From CAYMTN01 sp964393335 (GTDB lineage Bacteria; Chloroflexota; Anaerolineae; Aggregatilineales; Aggregatilineaceae): 5,784 nt of DNA. Positions within the stretch are counted from its first letter, which is position 1, and each line of letters opens with the position of its first letter. The DNA is taken from NCBI GenBank assembly GCA_964393335.1, contig CAYMTN010000305.1, forward strand, positions 1 to 5,784. The letters are read 5' to 3'. Both the position numbers and the translations under genes were made by a program. The notes beneath the pieces are model-generated. The model had not been told where the DNA came from and made no database searches. It worked only from the letters and a program-made list of their open reading frames with translations. Positions 1 to 4,609 of the stretch are shown here, piece after piece.

Positions 1-1
1 C

Positions 2-379
2 ACGTTAGCGTCGCGGCGGGCATACGTGGCCTGCACGCCGGACCTGTTGATCATTCGCACGCCGTTTTACCGGACCGTCGTCAGCTACCGGCGGATCGGA
101 CAGGTTATATCGGTGCAGGTGTGGCAGTTATTCCCGCGCGAGAACCTGCGGGGGATGGGCGTACCACTCGTGACGCCGCTGCTGGGGATGGAAGCCATCG
201 AAGTACACATGCGCGGCTGGCCGGTATCAAAACGCTGGCTGAAGTTGTTTTTCAGCCGGTACATGTTTTCGCCGCGCGCGGACGCCTGGGTGTTCATCGT
301 GCCGAATTACAGCATTCTGATGCGCCAGATCGAGCATTACCGCCAGCTCAAATTGGCCGCTCCCGACGACCATGCGTAA
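2..379 (+). CDS. Hypothetical protein, C-terminal part (5' end outside window)
   Basis: The reading frame is open from base 2 to the TAA at 377-379, giving 125 residues with no start needed inside the window. An in-frame GTG at 26 exists, but the eight residues before it (TLASRRAY) run smoothly into the protein and no Shine-Dalgarno precedes it, so I read this as a truncated gene. The visible part begins with alternating hydrophobic strands (LLIIRTPFYRTVVSYRRI), followed by several basic and aromatic stretches and an amphipathic C-terminal helix ending LKLAAPDDHA. The opening strands resemble those of small bacterial PH-like domains, but this is only an impression. There is no signal peptide or clear membrane helix. 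It converges on rplL and shares its terminator. Function unknown. Confidence 0.7.
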   Translation, partial: TLASRRAYVACTPDLLIIRTPFYRTVVSYRRIGQVISVQVWQLFPRENLRGMGVPLVTPLLGMEAIEVHMRGWPVSKRWLKLFFSRYMFSPRADAWVFIVPNYSILMRQIEHYRQLKLAAPDDHA

Positions 380-386
380 AAACAAG

Positions 387-429
387 CGGGGCGTTTCGAA
401 TGTGTCGAAACGCCCCGTTCGCTTTTTTT
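387..429. terminator. Bidirectional intrinsic terminator between convergent genes
   Basis: A perfect 13-bp stem (387-399 with 405-417, CGGGGCGTTTCGA and its complement) encloses a 5-nt loop. On the + strand it is followed, after TTCGC, by seven T (423-429). On the - strand the stem is followed by CTTG and then five T (378-382). It can therefore end both the + strand gene that stops at 379 and the rplJ-rplL transcript, whose last stop codon is at 450-452. Confidence 0.92.
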
Positions 430-449
430 ACGACAACAGTCGTGCGAGG

Positions 450-839
450 TTATTTGACCTCGACAGCTGCGCCCGCGCCTTCGAGCTTGGCCTTCGCATC
501 GCTGGCGGCGTCCTTGCCAACGTCTTCCATCACGTTGCTGGGCGCACCCTCGACGAGGTCTTTCGCTTCCTTCAGGCCGAGGCTGGTCAGGCTGCGGACG
601 ACCTTGATCACTTCGATTTTCTTCGGGCCGATGTCCTTGAGCACGACGGTGAACTCGGTCTGTTCTTCTTCCGGCTCAGCCGCTGCCGGGGCCGCAGCGG
701 CCATCATGGGCATGGCACCCATCGCCATCGGCGCGGCAGCCTCAACACCCCACGCCTCTTCGAGCATCGTCTTCAACTCAGCCGCTTCCATTACGGTCAG
801 GGCGCTGAGTTCTTCAACCAGTTTCTGTAGATCCGCCAT
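450..839 (-). CDS. rplL: 50S ribosomal protein L7/L12 (bL12)
   Basis: L7/L12 is the multicopy stalk protein of the large ribosomal subunit. Its dimers bind the C-terminal helix of L10 and recruit and stimulate GTPase factors such as EF-Tu and EF-G. The 129-residue product has the family's usual length and three-part build. An N-terminal dimerisation helix pair (about 1-33, MADLQKLVEELSALTVMEAA) comes first, then an Ala/Pro/Met-rich hinge (about 34-60), then the globular C-terminal domain (about 61-129). That domain carries the signature LGLKEAKDLVEGAP at 87-100 and the conserved ending GAAVEVK. The ATG at 837-839 is preceded by AAAGGAAA about 10 nt upstream. It is the second gene of the rplJ-rplL operon, 93 bp after rplJ, and ends before the shared bidirectional terminator. 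The hinge is unusually Met-rich. Confidence 0.97.
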   Translation of the reverse strand: MADLQKLVEELSALTVMEAAELKTMLEEAWGVEAAAPMAMGAMPMMAAAAPAAAEPEEEQTEFTVVLKDIGPKKIEVIKVVRSLTSLGLKEAKDLVEGAPSNVMEDVGKDAASDAKAKLEGAGAAVEVK

Positions 840-847
840 TGTGAGAA

Positions 848-855
848 TTTCCTTT
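848..855 (-). promoter_or_regulatory. Ribosome binding site of rplL
   Basis: On the minus strand AAAGGAAA lies about 10 nt before the rplL ATG. It is weaker than the rplJ site. The rest of the 93-nt gap to rplJ holds only a 5-bp hairpin (891-895 with 899-903) and no convincing promoter, so rplL is read as cotranscribed with rplJ. Confidence 0.6.
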
Positions 856-932
856 CGCTTTCAGCGTTTATGGTTAGATAGCCGTTGATTTTACGATACG
901 TAAGTGCCTACTCACCGGTCGCCGTGCGTTGT

Positions 933-1490
933 TTACGCAGCTTCCTTTTGGCTGTAGGCTGCCAACACGTTGACAATACCATCGGTGGCCGCTTTGATTA
1001 CGGCGACGACCTGCCGGCCAGGCTCATTCAACAGGCCAACAAACTGGGTAAGCGGCATGGTTGTCACGCCAAGTAACTGGGCCCGCAGCACGTTGAGCGG
1101 CGGCAGTTCGGAGATCGCCTGTAGCCGGTCTGCCTGGACCGCTTGTGTGCCGAGCACACCGCCTTTTGCAATGAACAGCTCGTTGTCCTTGGAATATTCA
1201 AGGACGGTTTTTACGGTCGCGGGCAGGTCTTCATAGGCGACGGCGAGCGCCACCGGACCGACCAGCAGGTCCTCCGGGACGGCCATGCCGACTCGCTCAA
1301 GGGCGATTTTCAGCAGCGTGTTTTTGGTAATCGTGAAACTCGCGTTTTTCTCGCGCAGTCTTACGCGCAGCTCGTCCAGGTGTTTCATCTTCATGCCGCG
1401 ATATTCGGTGATGACGACGCCTTTGGCGTTTTCGAGTATGGAGACGTATTCCTGAACAAGTTCTTCCTTACGCTGTTTAGTGATGGCCAA
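933..1490 (-). CDS. rplJ: 50S ribosomal protein L10 (uL10)
   Basis: L10 anchors the L7/L12 dimers to 23S rRNA next to L11 and, as L10(L12)4, is the usual autoregulator of its own operon. The product is 185 residues if it starts at TTG 1488-1490 and reads MAITKQRKEELVQEYVSILE. Family hallmarks follow: VVITEYRGM near residue 26, the basic RNA-binding stretch FTITKNTLLKIAL near 52, and an Ala-rich C-terminal helix (VVAVIKAATDGIVNVLAAY) that holds L12. The TTG start is chosen because the protein homology begins there and AAAGGAGG lies 9 nt upstream (1500-1507). An in-frame ATG at 1580 would add 30 unrelated residues translated from the attenuator. The gene sits alone with rplL, without rplK-rplA upstream in this window, and has its own promoter and leader. 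Confidence 0.97.
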   Translation of the reverse strand: MAITKQRKEELVQEYVSILENAKGVVITEYRGMKMKHLDELRVRLREKNASFTITKNTLLKIALERVGMAVPEDLLVGPVALAVAYEDLPATVKTVLEYSKDNELFIAKGGVLGTQAVQADRLQAISELPPLNVLRAQLLGVTTMPLTQFVGLLNEPGRQVVAVIKAATDGIVNVLAAYSQKEAA

Positions 1491-1499
1491 GCGCGTATT

Positions 1500-1507
1500 C
1501 CTCCTTT
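1500..1507 (-). promoter_or_regulatory. Strong Shine-Dalgarno that fixes the TTG start of rplJ
   Basis: The minus strand reads AAAGGAGG, nearly full complementarity to the 16S anti-Shine-Dalgarno, with 9 nt between it and the TTG codon at 1488-1490. A small hairpin (1511-1515 with 1523-1527, CGGGT/ACCCG, 7-nt loop) stands 3-4 nt upstream and leaves the site free. Confidence 0.85.
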
Positions 1508-1531
1508 CATCGGGTTTTGTGTACCCGCAGA

Positions 1532-1556
1532 GGAGACCCACAAAAAAACGGTCTCC
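1532..1556 (-). promoter_or_regulatory. Secondary hairpin using the terminator 3' arm
   Basis: On the minus strand GGAGACC (1556-1550), part of the 3' arm of the terminator, is a perfect 7-bp match to GGTCTCC (1538-1532), with an 11-nt loop that contains the T-run. This helix could form when the 5' terminator arm is taken by the antiterminator, and it would place the U-tract in a loop. Confidence 0.5.
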
Positions 1557-1575
1557 GCGCATGGGCGAAGACCGT
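1541..1575 (-). terminator. rplJ attenuator: intrinsic terminator inside the leader
   Basis: On the minus strand ACGGTCTTCGC (1575-1565) pairs with GCGGAGACCGT (1558-1548) to give an 11-bp stem with one G-U pair and a 6-nt loop, followed directly by a run of seven T (1548-1542). It lies 51 nt upstream of the rplJ start codon and downstream of the L10-binding core, the expected place for an attenuator. Both arms can instead pair with other leader segments (1616-1625 and 1532-1538), so termination is likely conditional. Confidence 0.88.
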
Positions 1576-1625
1576 AACATGCCAAGTCGTACCAGAACGA
1601 TTGGACGTCCGGTGGGGTCTTCACC
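1564..1625 (-). promoter_or_regulatory. Candidate antiterminator pairing of the rplJ leader
   Basis: The minus-strand segment GGTGAAGACC (1625-1616), which begins within the conserved 3' edge of the L10-binding core, can pair with GGTCTTCGCC (1573-1564). This gives 10 bp with one G-U pair. The second segment contains most of the 5' arm of the terminator, so the two helices exclude each other. If L10(L12)4 stabilises the core it would hold GGTG and free the terminator arm. The pairing is visible in the sequence; the regulatory logic is inferred from the attenuation mechanism known for Bacillus rplJL. Confidence 0.65.
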
Positions 1626-1725
1626 TCGGCAGGCAAAACGATGGTCGATTAAGCCCTGATGAAGCGGGCACCTGCTGTCTGCGGTAAAGGGCCAGCAAGG
1701 CTGGCGTCCTGTTGATTACGGGTCG

Positions 1726-1754
1726 ATGATACCAGCCCGATTGGCCGGAGTCAA
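1726..1754 (-). promoter_or_regulatory. Sigma-70-type promoter of rplJ-rplL
   Basis: On the minus strand TTGACT (1754-1749) and TATCAT (1731-1726) are separated by exactly 17 bp, with TG one base before the -10 box (extended -10, TGGTATCAT). The predicted start is near 1717-1719, giving a leader of about 230 nt. An A-rich stretch (GAGAAAAACAGC, 1767-1756) lies immediately upstream of the -35 box and could act as an UP element. The strength fits a ribosomal protein operon. Confidence 0.9.
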
Positions 1755-1755
1755 G

Positions 1756-1922
1756 GCTGTTTTTCTCAGAGGATTGCGTCAAATTGCGGTGGCACCGCCC
1801 CCGCACCCGGCATCACACGGCGACTACGCTGCGTTTTCGGTCAAGCCTTTTCCAAAAGGCTTGTGGGGTATGGGGCAAAGCCCCAATGCGATTTTGGTGC
1901 GATTTCCCTGCTGTTTTTCTCA
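1756..1922. repeat. Palindrome-rich island between 13-bp direct repeats (possible MITE/REP-like element)
   Basis: The exact 13-mer GCTGTTTTTCTCA occurs at 1756-1768 and 1910-1922. The 141 bp between carry no gene but several inverted repeats. GCGGTG-G-CACCGC lies at 1786-1798, CAAGCCTTTT-CC-AAAAGGCTTG at 1842-1863, and TGGGGC-AAA-GCCCCA at 1871-1885. The ends (about 1771-1788 and 1887-1907) are imperfect inverted repeats of each other when G-T pairs are allowed. Direct repeats around a non-coding block with inverted ends are the form of a small non-autonomous element with a target duplication. The low complexity of the repeat (five T) and the wobbly ends leave this uncertain. The island fills the space between the transglutaminase-like gene and the rplJ promoter. 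Confidence 0.5.
1842..1885. repeat. Pair of adjacent palindromes (hairpin doublet)
   Basis: A 10-bp perfect inverted repeat with a 2-nt centre (1842-1851/1854-1863) is followed 7 bp later by a 6-bp inverted repeat with an AAA loop (1871-1876/1880-1885). Neither has a T-run on either strand, so they are not standard intrinsic terminators. The doublet has the look of a dispersed REP-type intergenic palindrome. Confidence 0.55.
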
Positions 1923-1944
1923 CGCGCGAACGATCCGGCGCGCG
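1923..1944 (-). other. GC hairpin just after the transglutaminase-like stop codon
   Basis: CGCGCG occurs at 1923-1928 and 1939-1944 and, being self-complementary, can form a 6-bp all-GC stem with a 10-nt loop one base after the stop codon at 1946-1948. It is followed on the minus strand by TGAGAAAAAC, not a T-run, so it may protect or pause the transcript but is not a convincing intrinsic terminator. Confidence 0.3.
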
Positions 1945-1945
1945 A

Positions 1946-4459
1946 TCAACCCCGGCCCAGCCACCTGCCGAACTTGTGCCGGATGAACGTCTGGCGCGCA
2001 ACGTGCCAGGCTTCTTCCGCCAGGGATGTATTCGTCTCATTGAGTTCCGGGTTGGCTGGCTCGCCGTAACGATCTTCGATATAGGTTCGTGTGATGGCGT
2101 TGATGGGCTGTTCGCCCTCCGGGATTTCGTTGACGAGATGGCGGCGGCGCTCGTCCGGGGTGGCGGATTCGGCAAACCGCAGCCCCAACCACTGGCCGTA
2201 AATGACCATCCGCGCATAGGCGCGCTGGATCGTGTTCAGGCCGCCCAGCCCGCGATATTCGACATACCAGATCGCAAACAGCACGATCAGCACGACGGCC
2301 AGCACGACCAGTACGAGAATGCCGAGTGTCAGCAGGACCACGCGTAAAACGTCGGTCCCGCCGCCGCTGTCAACACGAGTGATATCCGGCGGGGGTGGTG
2401 GGGTCGCAGTCGGGGCCGGTGTTGGCGTCGGCGTGACGGTCGATGGCACGAACGGTGCCTGCGATTGGCCAGTTGGTGTGGCGTTCGCGCCGCTTTCCTC
2501 GGTGGGCGGTGCGGCGGTCGGCGTGGCAGTCGGCAGCGGCGTCGGCGTCGGCACTGGCGTGACAGTCGGCAGGATGGCCTGCGGAATCTCATCGTCCTGG
2601 CGGTCGAGCGGCGCTTCATCGGCGGTCGGCTCAAATTCGACCCAGCCGTAACCGGAGAAATAGACTTCGACCCAGGTATGGGCGTCACGCTCGCGCACCA
2701 GAAACGCGCCGCGCTCGGAATCCCAGGTGCCCTGTGCAAAACCCGCCGCCATGCGTGCCGGGACGTTCAACGAGCGCAGCATGAGCACCATCGCCGTCGC
2801 GTAGTAGTTGCAGTAGCCCTCGCGTTCCTCGAACAGAAACCACTCAATCGGGTCTCTGCCGCGCGGCGGGGCGGGAATCGTTTCGTTGTATTGGATATTC
2901 GCGCGTAACCAGTGCTCGATAGCTTTGGCTTTGTCGTAGGGCGTCACCGCGTTGGCCTGGGTGACGATCTGCACTGCTAACTCGCGCACGGACGGCGCGA
3001 CGTTATTCGCCCCCTGCAAATAAAGCCGCCGCACCCATTCGGGATACGTCGGGTCGGCGGCGCGCAGCATGGCCGCTGTGGCGGTGCTGATCGATGAGAT
3101 GACGCTGTACGTGTCGCCGATGCGCAGCGTCTTGCGGGCGCGGATGATGGCCACGTCGGACTGGCGGTTATCGTTGACGCAGCCGCGCCCCAGGTCGTCG
3201 ACGCAGTCCAGTTCGGCCTCGACGGGCAGCCCCAGTTCGATGGGCTGCGGGGCGGTGTACACGAGCTGCGAGGCACGGATCAACATCGTGTATTCCTGCT
3301 GAACGTCACGACGCGCGTTGGGCAGGGCAGGGCCGATGTTCAGCTTGAGGCCGGGATCGTCGGTAAAAGCGCGCACGGTGCGTACGTGCCGCCAGCGCCA
3401 CGAGCCAAAATCGTAGGAATCGTAGACAGTGGAGCGCCAATAGTACCGGGGGCCGAATGGTGCTTTGACGTACATCACCGGCTGATCGCCAAGCTGGATC
3501 GCGCCGCTAAGCTGCAATTCGTCACCACCATAATAATCGGCAGTGGCGATACCCTCGCCTTCCAGCGATGAAAACAGCCGGTTCCACAGGTCAGCCAGCT
3601 GCATGAACGAATCGCCGGAGAGCAGGTCTCGAACACGGTCCAGGTTTTTGTTGTCCTGGCCGGTTGGCGCGAGCCAGGCAGCGAAGACGAACACCAGCGC
3701 CAGCACACCGCCAGCCCGGAAAAACGTGCGTCGCACGTAGTTTGGGAAGCTGATCCGGTGAACAAACCAGTCATACTCGCGGCTGTCGATGTGCGAGCGT
3801 ATCAACAGCAGCAGCGACAAAATTACGAAGATCGCCAGGTAGATGTCTAGCGACTCGTCACCCTGGTAATAAAACTGGTTGGTGATCAACACCAACCCGG
3901 TGGGAATGATCACTCGCCACACGCGATCCACACGGAAAACGTGCCACGCCGCGTTGTGCCCCATGAACCAGAACAGCACAGACAGAAAAACGATAAACGC
4001 GTCGTCGTCGTTAGCCGGTTGGCCGCCGGCAAGGGCCTCTTTCAGCCAGACTTTGAGCTGCGTCATCAGGATGTCGGTGCGGTCCCACAGCGAGCCGTTA
4101 TCGACACGCACCACAGCCGTGACGACGAGCACCACGGCGATACTGTACACAGAACTGAGCACCAACGACATCAACTCGGAATAGTGGCTGCGGGCCAGCA
4201 AGAACCCCAAACCGACCGCGAAAAAACTGACGACGGCCAGCGAATCCATGTCGGGAGTCCAGTGGGCAGTGCTTAATGCCAGTGCGGTGATGATCATCAG
4301 CGCCCACGTAATCAGCAGGCTGCTGAAATCGCCCCGCGCAAACACCGTTCGCAGATGGCTGCATATTCGCCGCCGCCAGCGGTGCGAGGGGCGGCTCGTA
4401 TGATGACCTGCACGCGGCCCTGCTGCGCGGACCGGCTGCATGTTTTGCGTTGTAGTCAT
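1946..4459 (-). CDS. Membrane-anchored transglutaminase-like protein (TgpA-like architecture)
   Basis: The 837-residue protein has a basic cytosolic tail (1-45) and about seven membrane helices near 46-66, 72-89, 96-117, 153-170, 181-198, 204-221 and 249-265, with charges fitting an inside N-terminus. An external region follows (about 266-700) holding a transglutaminase core: EGYCNYYATAMVLMLRSL with Cys550, RDAHTWVEVYF with His594, and GWVEFEPT with Glu610 where Asp is usual. A Pro/Thr-rich stalk (about 629-694), one more helix (704-733) and a cytosolic C-terminal domain resembling DUF4129 complete it. This order matches TgpA-like proteins (DUF3488, transglutaminase core, DUF4129). Catalysis could be amide cross-linking or hydrolysis outside the membrane; the substrate is unknown. 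No Shine-Dalgarno precedes the ATG at 4459, so the start is the longest reasonable choice. The MoxR and DUF58 genes often found nearby are absent here. Confidence 0.92.
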   Translation of the reverse strand: MTTTQNMQPVRAAGPRAGHHTSRPSHRWRRRICSHLRTVFARGDFSSLLITWALMIITALALSTAHWTPDMDSLAVVSFFAVGLGFLLARSHYSELMSLVLSSVYSIAVVLVVTAVVRVDNGSLWDRTDILMTQLKVWLKEALAGGQPANDDDAFIVFLSVLFWFMGHNAAWHVFRVDRVWRVIIPTGLVLITNQFYYQGDESLDIYLAIFVILSLLLLIRSHIDSREYDWFVHRISFPNYVRRTFFRAGGVLALVFVFAAWLAPTGQDNKNLDRVRDLLSGDSFMQLADLWNRLFSSLEGEGIATADYYGGDELQLSGAIQLGDQPVMYVKAPFGPRYYWRSTVYDSYDFGSWRWRHVRTVRAFTDDPGLKLNIGPALPNARRDVQQEYTMLIRASQLVYTAPQPIELGLPVEAELDCVDDLGRGCVNDNRQSDVAIIRARKTLRIGDTYSVISSISTATAAMLRAADPTYPEWVRRLYLQGANNVAPSVRELAVQIVTQANAVTPYDKAKAIEHWLRANIQYNETIPAPPRGRDPIEWFLFEEREGYCNYYATAMVLMLRSLNVPARMAAGFAQGTWDSERGAFLVRERDAHTWVEVYFSGYGWVEFEPTADEAPLDRQDDEIPQAILPTVTPVPTPTPLPTATPTAAPPTEESGANATPTGQSQAPFVPSTVTPTPTPAPTATPPPPPDITRVDSGGGTDVLRVVLLTLGILVLVVLAVVLIVLFAIWYVEYRGLGGLNTIQRAYARMVIYGQWLGLRFAESATPDERRRHLVNEIPEGEQPINAITRTYIEDRYGEPANPELNETNTSLAEEAWHVARQTFIRHKFGRWLGRG
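2378..2575 (-). repeat. Pro/Thr-rich stalk coding repeat
   Basis: This stretch encodes two imperfect low-complexity blocks, one of the type TPVPTPTPLPTATPTAAPP and one of the type TPTPTPAPTATPPPPP, split by a less repetitive segment. The DNA is correspondingly repetitive (many GGCGTCGG-like units on the + strand). It would form an extended spacer between the external enzyme core and the last membrane helix and could be a glycosylation target. Repeat-number variation between strains would be expected here. Confidence 0.75.
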
Positions 4460-4550
4460 GGGGTTACAGCTTCAATTCTTGTGTTATGCTCGTCCAATGA
4501 CGATTCCAATACATCTCAGAATACCACAGGATTGTAAGGCTTTCGGCCCG

Positions 4551-4575
4551 AACCGCCAACCACGAATTGGCGGTT
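4551..4575. promoter_or_regulatory. 9-bp inverted repeat touching the -35 box, possible operator
   Basis: AACCGCCAA (4551-4559) and TTGGCGGTT (4567-4575) form a perfect 9-bp inverted repeat with a 7-bp centre. Its right arm overlaps the first two bases of the -35 hexamer at 4574. No T-run follows on either strand, which argues against a terminator. The 16-bp spacing of arm centres, about one and a half helical turns, is compatible with a dimeric regulator, but which one is unknown. Confidence 0.5.
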
Positions 4576-4602
4576 GTTCCCGATCCCCTAACGACATATA
4601 AT
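4574..4602 (+). promoter_or_regulatory. Promoter of the esterase lipoprotein gene, predicting a leaderless mRNA
   Basis: TTGTTC (4574-4579) and a perfect TATAAT (4597-4602) are separated by 17 bp. Transcription should start about 7 nt after the -10 box, near 4608-4610. The ATG is at 4610-4612, so the message would have essentially no 5' leader. Confidence 0.85.
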
Positions 4603-4609
4603 TTGCACC

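Larger units (their letters stand above)
1541..1719 (-). promoter_or_regulatory. Ribosomal protein L10 leader (autoregulatory RNA of rplJ-rplL)
   Basis: This is the transcribed leader between the predicted start site near 1719 and the attenuator. Read on the minus strand, its core runs from CCGCAGACAGCAGGTGCCC (1683-1665) through GGGCTTAATC to CCTGCCGAGGTGAAGA (1634-1619). I recognise this as the conserved core of L10 leaders known from Firmicutes, where L10(L12)4 binds it. Supporting pairings are GCAGG (1671-1675) with CCTGC (1629-1633), and inside them GCCC (1666-1669) with GGGC (1653-1656). A separate hairpin GCCAGC-CTT-GCTGGC (1691-1705) lies near the 5' end. Position directly upstream of rplJ agrees with the role: excess stalk complex should bind here and favour termination. 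The family call is from memory of the consensus, not from a covariance search. Confidence 0.85.
4460..4609. other. Divergent intergenic region
   Basis: These 150 bp separate two genes that point away from each other. The right half holds the esterase promoter and an inverted repeat. For the leftward transglutaminase-like gene I find no clear promoter: minus-strand TTGGAA and CATAAC are only 15 bp apart and poor matches. I also see no AGGAG-like site before its ATG, so it may be weakly expressed or use another start signal. Confidence 0.6.

Noticed and set aside
121..888. 255-codon open frame on the + strand
   Set aside because: It runs antisense through rplL and the terminator, and its composition (Ser/Ala-rich) is that of a shadow of a GC-rich gene. 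No ribosome binding site.
933..1580. Longer rplJ starting at ATG 1580
   Set aside because: The added 30 residues are encoded by the terminator hairpin and Shine-Dalgarno and do not resemble an L10 N-terminus; TTG 1490 has the proper ribosome binding site.
1391..1636. Possible leader peptide or small gene in the rplJ leader (minus)
   Set aside because: It starts at a TTG inside the structured L10 leader, has no Shine-Dalgarno, and runs out of frame deep into rplJ.
1784..2347. 187-codon open frame on the + strand
   Set aside because: It begins in the palindromic island and continues antisense to the transglutaminase-like gene, with no domain pattern or ribosome binding site.
2388..2570. Repeats with GGCGTCGG-like units considered as a CRISPR or tandem-repeat locus
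   Set aside because: The units are irregular, have no unique spacers and are explained by Thr-Pro codons in the stalk.
2232..2651. Val/Gly-rich + strand open frame (VGVGVTVG-type repeats)
   Set aside because: It is the antisense translation of the Pro/Thr-rich stalk, so the apparent repeats are only a reflection of that low-complexity DNA.
4551..4575. Inverted repeat as an intrinsic terminator
   Set aside because: There is no T-run after the stem on either strand, and it lies between divergent genes where a terminator is not needed.
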